Part shown: positions 60,653 through 64,000 of the stretch, piece by piece
Position numbering within the stretch: the stretch's first letter is position 1
How the letters are laid out: every line of letters begins with the position of its first letter
Assembly: GCA_033816765.1 (NCBI GenBank)
Contig: CM066294.1
Coordinates: forward strand, 1,364,001-1,428,000
Source of the DNA: Nothopassalora personata
Lineage: Eukaryota > Ascomycota > Dothideomycetes > Mycosphaerellales > Mycosphaerellaceae
Direction: 5' to 3'
DNA: 64,000 nt
Notes under the pieces: generated by a model
What the model saw: the letters and a program-made list of their open reading frames with translations, nothing else
What the model was told of the DNA's origin: nothing
Databases searched by the model: none
Program-made: the position numbers and the translations under genes

Positions 60653-60813
60653 TGTCACGGTTTACCTTTGCACAGACGCACTTCGGTGTCACGTGACCTC
60701 GGGCCCGATCTTATCACGCGCTTCTCGCGACTTCTTACTTCTCTTCTTCGTAGAACTTACTCGATACTAAGGCTAATACACGTTTGCGCCCTGTTGCTGT
60801 CTTGTCCGTGTCA
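60653..60813 (+). repeat. 5' LTR of the young element (161 bp)
   Basis: Base-for-base identical to 61,848-62,008. Contains GTCACGTGAC at 60,688-60,697. Confidence 0.92.
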
Positions 60814-60895
60814 TTAAGTTCTACCGCGCTCGATCGCCGCAAGCGATCACCCCGACCACGTGTGCACAGAAACGCGCGTGCGACACCGAGTCCGA

Positions 60896-61195
60896 ATGGC
60901 CGCAAACCAGACGACACTCGGAGCAGACGAATCCTAATTCATTCCCAACCTGAACCTTAACCTACTCACGAAGAAGTTCCTCCGCGACGCGCGCCAACGA
61001 CAGAACGGCACACTAACCGAAGGACAACGTGAGGTGGAAGACGAGTCAGAGTGGAATCCGGATTTCGACGACACCCAGGGTGTAGAACGACTGCGCAAGA
61101 TGGCGCAAGAGACACAAGACGAGACTCAGGGCCGAGATGGTGCTGAGCAGGCTCGTCAGCAAGAGGAGCACCGGCGGAGCGCAGATACAACTTGA
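60896..61195 (+). pseudogene. Short gag-like frame of the young element (99 codons, one stop)
   Basis: ATG at 60,896 (MAANQTTLGADES) meets TAA at codon 14, a likely CAA-to-TAA change, then stays open to TGA 61,193-61,195. The encoded part is hydrophilic and charged (FLRDARQRQNG, ESEWNPDFDD, ERLRKMAQETQDE, ARQQEEHRR) and resembles the N-terminal leader of Gypsy gag proteins. The assignment is by style only. The minisatellite starts within its last codons. If the stop is real, translation would have to begin downstream. Confidence 0.4.
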
Positions 61196-61724
61196 GGCAA
61201 GCTGAGGCTTGATATACAGTTGGTGGACACAAGGCACACTGCGGTGTGATACTGTCTTCGCTTGAGGCTTGTATTTTTCGAGAGAGAGAGTCTTAGTTTC
61301 TCTTCGTCGTAACGAAGATACTGTCTTCGCAGATACAACTTGAGGCAAGCTGAGGCTTGATATACAGTTGGTGGACACAAGGCACACTGCGGTGTGATAC
61401 TGTCTTCGCAGATACAACTTGAGGCAAGCTGAGGCTTGATATACAGTTGGTGGACACAAGGCACACTGCGGTGTGATACTGTCTTCGCAGATACAACTTG
61501 AGGCAAGCTGAGGCTTGATATACAGTTGGTGGACACAAGGCACACTGCGGTGTGATACTGTCTTCGCAGATACAACTTGAGGCAAGCTGAGGCTTGATAT
61601 ACAGTTGGTGGACACAAGGCACACTGCGGTGTGATACTGTCTTCGCAGATACAACTTGAGGCAAGCTGAGGCTTGATATACAGTTGGTGGACACAAGGCA
61701 CACTGCGGTGTGATACTGTCTTCG
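61182..61724 (+). repeat. 79-bp minisatellite, six units
   Basis: Units start at 61,182, 61,330, 61,409, 61,488, 61,567 and 61,646. Each is 79 bp beginning CAGATACAACTTGAGGCAAG and they appear identical. A 69-bp interruption (61,261-61,329) with a purine run (CGAGAGAGAGAG) separates unit 1 from the rest. Because 79 is not a multiple of three, long minus-strand frames here are artefacts. Identity of the units implies recent amplification. Confidence 0.95.
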
Positions 61725-61833
61725 CTTAAGGCTTGCTGCGGCAAGATATACATTGGATTGGATTGAATTGGGTAATGGCGATGGATATACCCCATTGCGA
61801 TTGATTCACGCGTACGAGGGCGTACGGCGGTTT

Positions 61834-61847
61834 GAGAGGGGGGGTGG
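61834..61847 (+). other. Polypurine tract of the young element
   Basis: GAGAGGGGGGGTGG immediately before the 3' LTR, the expected plus-strand primer. It sets the element's orientation as +. Confidence 0.75.
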
Positions 61848-62008
61848 TGTCACGGTTTACCTTTGCACAGACGCACTTCGGTGTCACGTGACCTCGGGCC
61901 CGATCTTATCACGCGCTTCTCGCGACTTCTTACTTCTCTTCTTCGTAGAACTTACTCGATACTAAGGCTAATACACGTTTGCGCCCTGTTGCTGTCTTGT
62001 CCGTGTCA
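61848..62008 (+). repeat. 3' LTR of the young element (161 bp)
   Basis: Identical to 60,653-60,813; GTCACGTGAC at 61,883-61,892. Followed by the TTAGC duplication and family-C pol. Confidence 0.92.
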
Positions 62009-62013
62009 TTAGC

Positions 62014-63393
62014 GTAGGCGCTAAGCGCGAGGGACGCTAAGGGATAGCATATAAAGGATAACCTTATATACTACGGAGACGCGATCGTAGTACCTAGGGA
62101 TCACGTAATTAGGTCGCATCTAATTTATATACACTACGACGACTTCCTTACGGGTCACTTTAGAAGGACTAAGACTAAAGAGCTATTGCGACGTAATTAT
62201 TAGTAGGACTCGCTTAGTACGGACGTAAAGCAATACGTCTAAGCCTATAGAACCTACTAGGGTTCGAAGGCTAAACGCTATCGACCCTATAGTAGGCTAT
62301 AACCGCTTCCTAGACCGGAGCGGCCGTAGTAGGAAATCACTATAGATTTTATTACGGACCTACCTCTAAGTACGTAAGCCGGTTACGTATATAATGCGAT
62401 CCTAGTAATAGTCGATCGCTACTTAAAAATAAGCTTATACATCCCGACGACGAAGACTTGCATAGCCGTAGAGCTTACGAGGCTCCTACGAGACAAAGTC
62501 GTGCGATACTATAGTGTCCCGTTAGGTATAGTAAGCGACCGAGGTCCGGTCTTTACTAGTTAGTTTTAGAGTGACTTCTACTTCGAGGCGCGTGTAAAGC
62601 GTAAGCTATCTACGGCCTTTTACTCTTAGACTAACGGCTAAACTAAGAGGGTAAACTAAACCCTCGAATAATATCTTCGTTATTACTATAGTAATAATTA
62701 AACTAAGTAGGCTAAGTAGCTTACAGTTACTAAATTCGTAGCTAATAACAGTATCTACCTAATACTACGGATGAGTCCGTTCGAGATAGCGTACGGTTAG
62801 CGACCTAAGATTACCCCTACACTAACTAGATCTCGAGACGAGACCTAGGGGGGGGAAGTACTAGTAGCGGTAATAGCTACGAGTCGTATACAAAAACTAC
62901 GCGCTATACTCGAGGAGCGATAGAAGGCTACAGTAGAAAGCTAGGCTCGCTACTATAATAAGACCTACTAAGCTAAGACCTACTACGTAGGTAACTTAGT
63001 CCTATTATCAACGAAGAACCTTAAGTTAGTAGTACTAAAGAAGAAGATAGGTCCGAAGTTTATCGGCCTATACCGCATTACGAACGCTATCGGTTCGTAG
63101 GCGTACCGCCTAGCGCTACTAGCCGACTTAAGGCTCTATAACGTCTTCTATATCTCTCTCCTCGAGCCGTATATCGGTAGCGATAAGCATGGACCCGTGC
63201 CCCCTCTAGCTAATAAGGACGGAGAGTATAAGGTAGAGGTAGTGCTAGATAGGCGTAAGCGTAAGGGTAAGCTATAGTATCTAGTCTAGTAGAAGGACTA
63301 GCTAGAGGAGTATAATAGCTAGGAACCGGCGGAGGGCCTCGCGAATGCGGATCGTATAGTAGCCGACTATAAGGCGTTAAGGAGAAGTAAATA
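62014..63393 (+). pseudogene. Family-C pol, part 2 (integrase and chromodomain)
   Basis: Integrase core IDFITDLPLS near 62,345 (first Asp), SDRGPVFTS near 62,530 (second Asp), and TNG*TKRVN at 62,630-62,655 where the catalytic Glu is now Lys. The GPY/F-like region NLKLVVLKKKIGPKFIG is near 63,010, and a chromodomain YKVEVVLDRRKRKGKL*YLV with EPAEGLANADRIVADY lies at 63,220-63,380. Stop TAA near 63,393. Matches the fragment at 37,571-38,064. Confidence 0.8.
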
Positions 63394-63479
63394 AGACTAG
63401 TATAGGAGTACTAGAGCATAAATAAAACTTTTCTTAACTATAAACAAAATAAAAGCTAAAGAGTAGCGCGCCTACTAGG

Positions 63480-64000
63480 GGCTACGTAGAGTAGTAGCAG
63501 GCAAGGAGCCCGCGAGTAGCGTATAAGGCGAGCGCCTCAGTTGTCGTCGTCGCGTAGTAACTTAGGTAGGAATGCCTAGTCGGCGGCGGTAGTATTAATG
63601 TTCTACGCCTATAGGAACTAGGACTACGGTTAGTAGGGTATACGTATACGAGGAACATACGACTTACGGCGCGGCCGAGTTTGAATAGCCTATTAAGGGC
63701 GCGGTTCTACTCCTACTAGAGCGCGAGGGCTACGGCGGTAGTAGTAGCGGCGGCGGGGGTACGTATACGGGTCTCCCCGGCACGCTTGTGCTTATAGGCA
63801 TTAAACTACCTAATGGCCTATAGAAAGGGTTAGCCGAAGCATAGAAGACGCACTAGAGCCCCCCCGCGAGTAGTAGTCGACTCGTAGGAGCGAAGTAGCG
63901 ACTTACCTCCGTAATGTCGTTACCTAGCTAGGTACATAGGCGGATCTACTCTACTAGCTCCTACTACTAGAGGTCTATAGGCGCCTAGCCTATTATAGCC
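63480..64000 (-). pseudogene. Possible antisense ORF downstream of family-C pol
   Basis: A minus-strand frame stays open apart from TAA/TAG through FNAYKHKRAGETRIRTPAA and NRALNRLFKLGRAVSRMFLV (about 63,820-63,600), then a Pro/Thr-rich stretch. It occupies the same convergent position as the antisense ORFs of families B and E but is not visibly related to them. It runs to the window edge; coding status is uncertain. Confidence 0.3.

Larger units (their letters stand above)
60653..62008 (+). mobile_element. Young non-autonomous LTR element (TRIM/LARD-like, 1,356 bp)
   Basis: Two identical 161-bp LTRs (TGTCACGG...CCGTGTCA) and a perfect TTAGC duplication (60,648-60,652; 62,009-62,013). A purine tract lies directly before the 3' LTR. 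The interior is about 1.03 kb with a short frame and a minisatellite, and has no RT or integrase. CA and TG are retained, unlike the host element. Identical LTRs and lack of RIP point to a recent insertion driven by another element's proteins. Confidence 0.9.
57011..64000 (+). mobile_element. Family-C chromovirus (Gypsy), 5' LTR to beyond window end
   Basis: Begins at TGTAAGGGGTAGC, which forms a hairpin-like inverted repeat with GCTAACCCTTATA just after it, typical of an LTR start. The LTR end is not fixed because the 3' LTR lies outside the window. Gag, RT, integrase and chromodomain follow on the plus strand, split by the young LTR element at 60,653-62,008. Heavily RIP-mutated. Confidence 0.75.

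Noticed and set aside
61182..61724. Possible CRISPR-like array
   Set aside because: Units are contiguous 79-bp tandem repeats without unique spacers, in a fungal retroelement.
61046..61795. 249-codon minus-strand frame and overlapping 181- and 136-codon frames
   Set aside because: They consist of translations of the 79-bp tandem repeat; the unit length cycles through all three frames, so the open frames are an artefact.

Overview
The window looks like a filamentous ascomycete (Pezizomycotina; possibly a dothideomycete, inferred from gene style, a 53-nt intron and an F-box-like family). About 60 of the 64 kb is nested LTR retrotransposons whose reading frames are broken almost only by TAG/TAA codons. 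CA and TG dinucleotides are scarce and TA is abundant, the signature of repeat-induced point mutation (RIP, CpA to TpA). One 4.2-kb island (about 33,330-37,570) has ordinary composition and holds host genes.

Layout. 1-3,598: 3' end of a giant Gypsy element ('Giant', copy 1, + strand). 3,599-4,146 and 29,926-29,972: two halves of one Gypsy family-C gag, split by a family-B chromovirus complex (4,147-29,925) flanked by a 5-bp CCCCT duplication. Inside that complex lie a second family-B LTR (9,480-9,840), Copia copy 1 (10,082-15,712, ATACG duplication) and Giant copy 2 (16,618-28,808, minus, CTAGT duplication). Giant copy 2 itself holds a solo family-B LTR (23,355-23,714, CTTAA duplication). 29,973-33,330: truncated Copia of another family. 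33,331-37,570: the gene island, with an unrecognised 341-residue protein, an HRI1-like gene with one intron, and a decayed F-box-like gene. 37,571-38,064: family-C integrase piece. 38,065-49,887: Giant copy 3 (minus). 49,888-50,064 and 56,000-57,010: family-E chromovirus piece split by Copia copy 2 (50,065-55,999, GAGGC duplication), which holds an unmutated solo LTR (53,715-54,030, TAGAT duplication). 57,011-64,000: family-C chromovirus (+), split by a young 1.36-kb non-autonomous LTR element (60,653-62,008, TTAGC duplication) with a 79-bp minisatellite.

Most notable: (1) the Giant element (11.8 kb) carries, after a single 2,255-codon gag-pol frame, a second same-sense frame of about 1,043 codons that I cannot assign to any family; (2) a 26-bp perfect palindrome with no RIP-target dinucleotide recurs inside the Giant pol, between pol and the extra frame, and as a core in its LTRs; (3) two chromovirus families carry, antisense and convergent to pol, a small Cys-rich plus coiled-coil protein with the same layout; (4) the young LTR element and one solo LTR are essentially free of RIP, so they postdate the mutation of their hosts.

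No transposon here looks able to move by itself: reverse transcriptase and integrase catalytic residues are mutated (YLDN, FLDN, YIDN, E to K) and every frame has stops. The host genes on the island appear intact except the F-box-like one.
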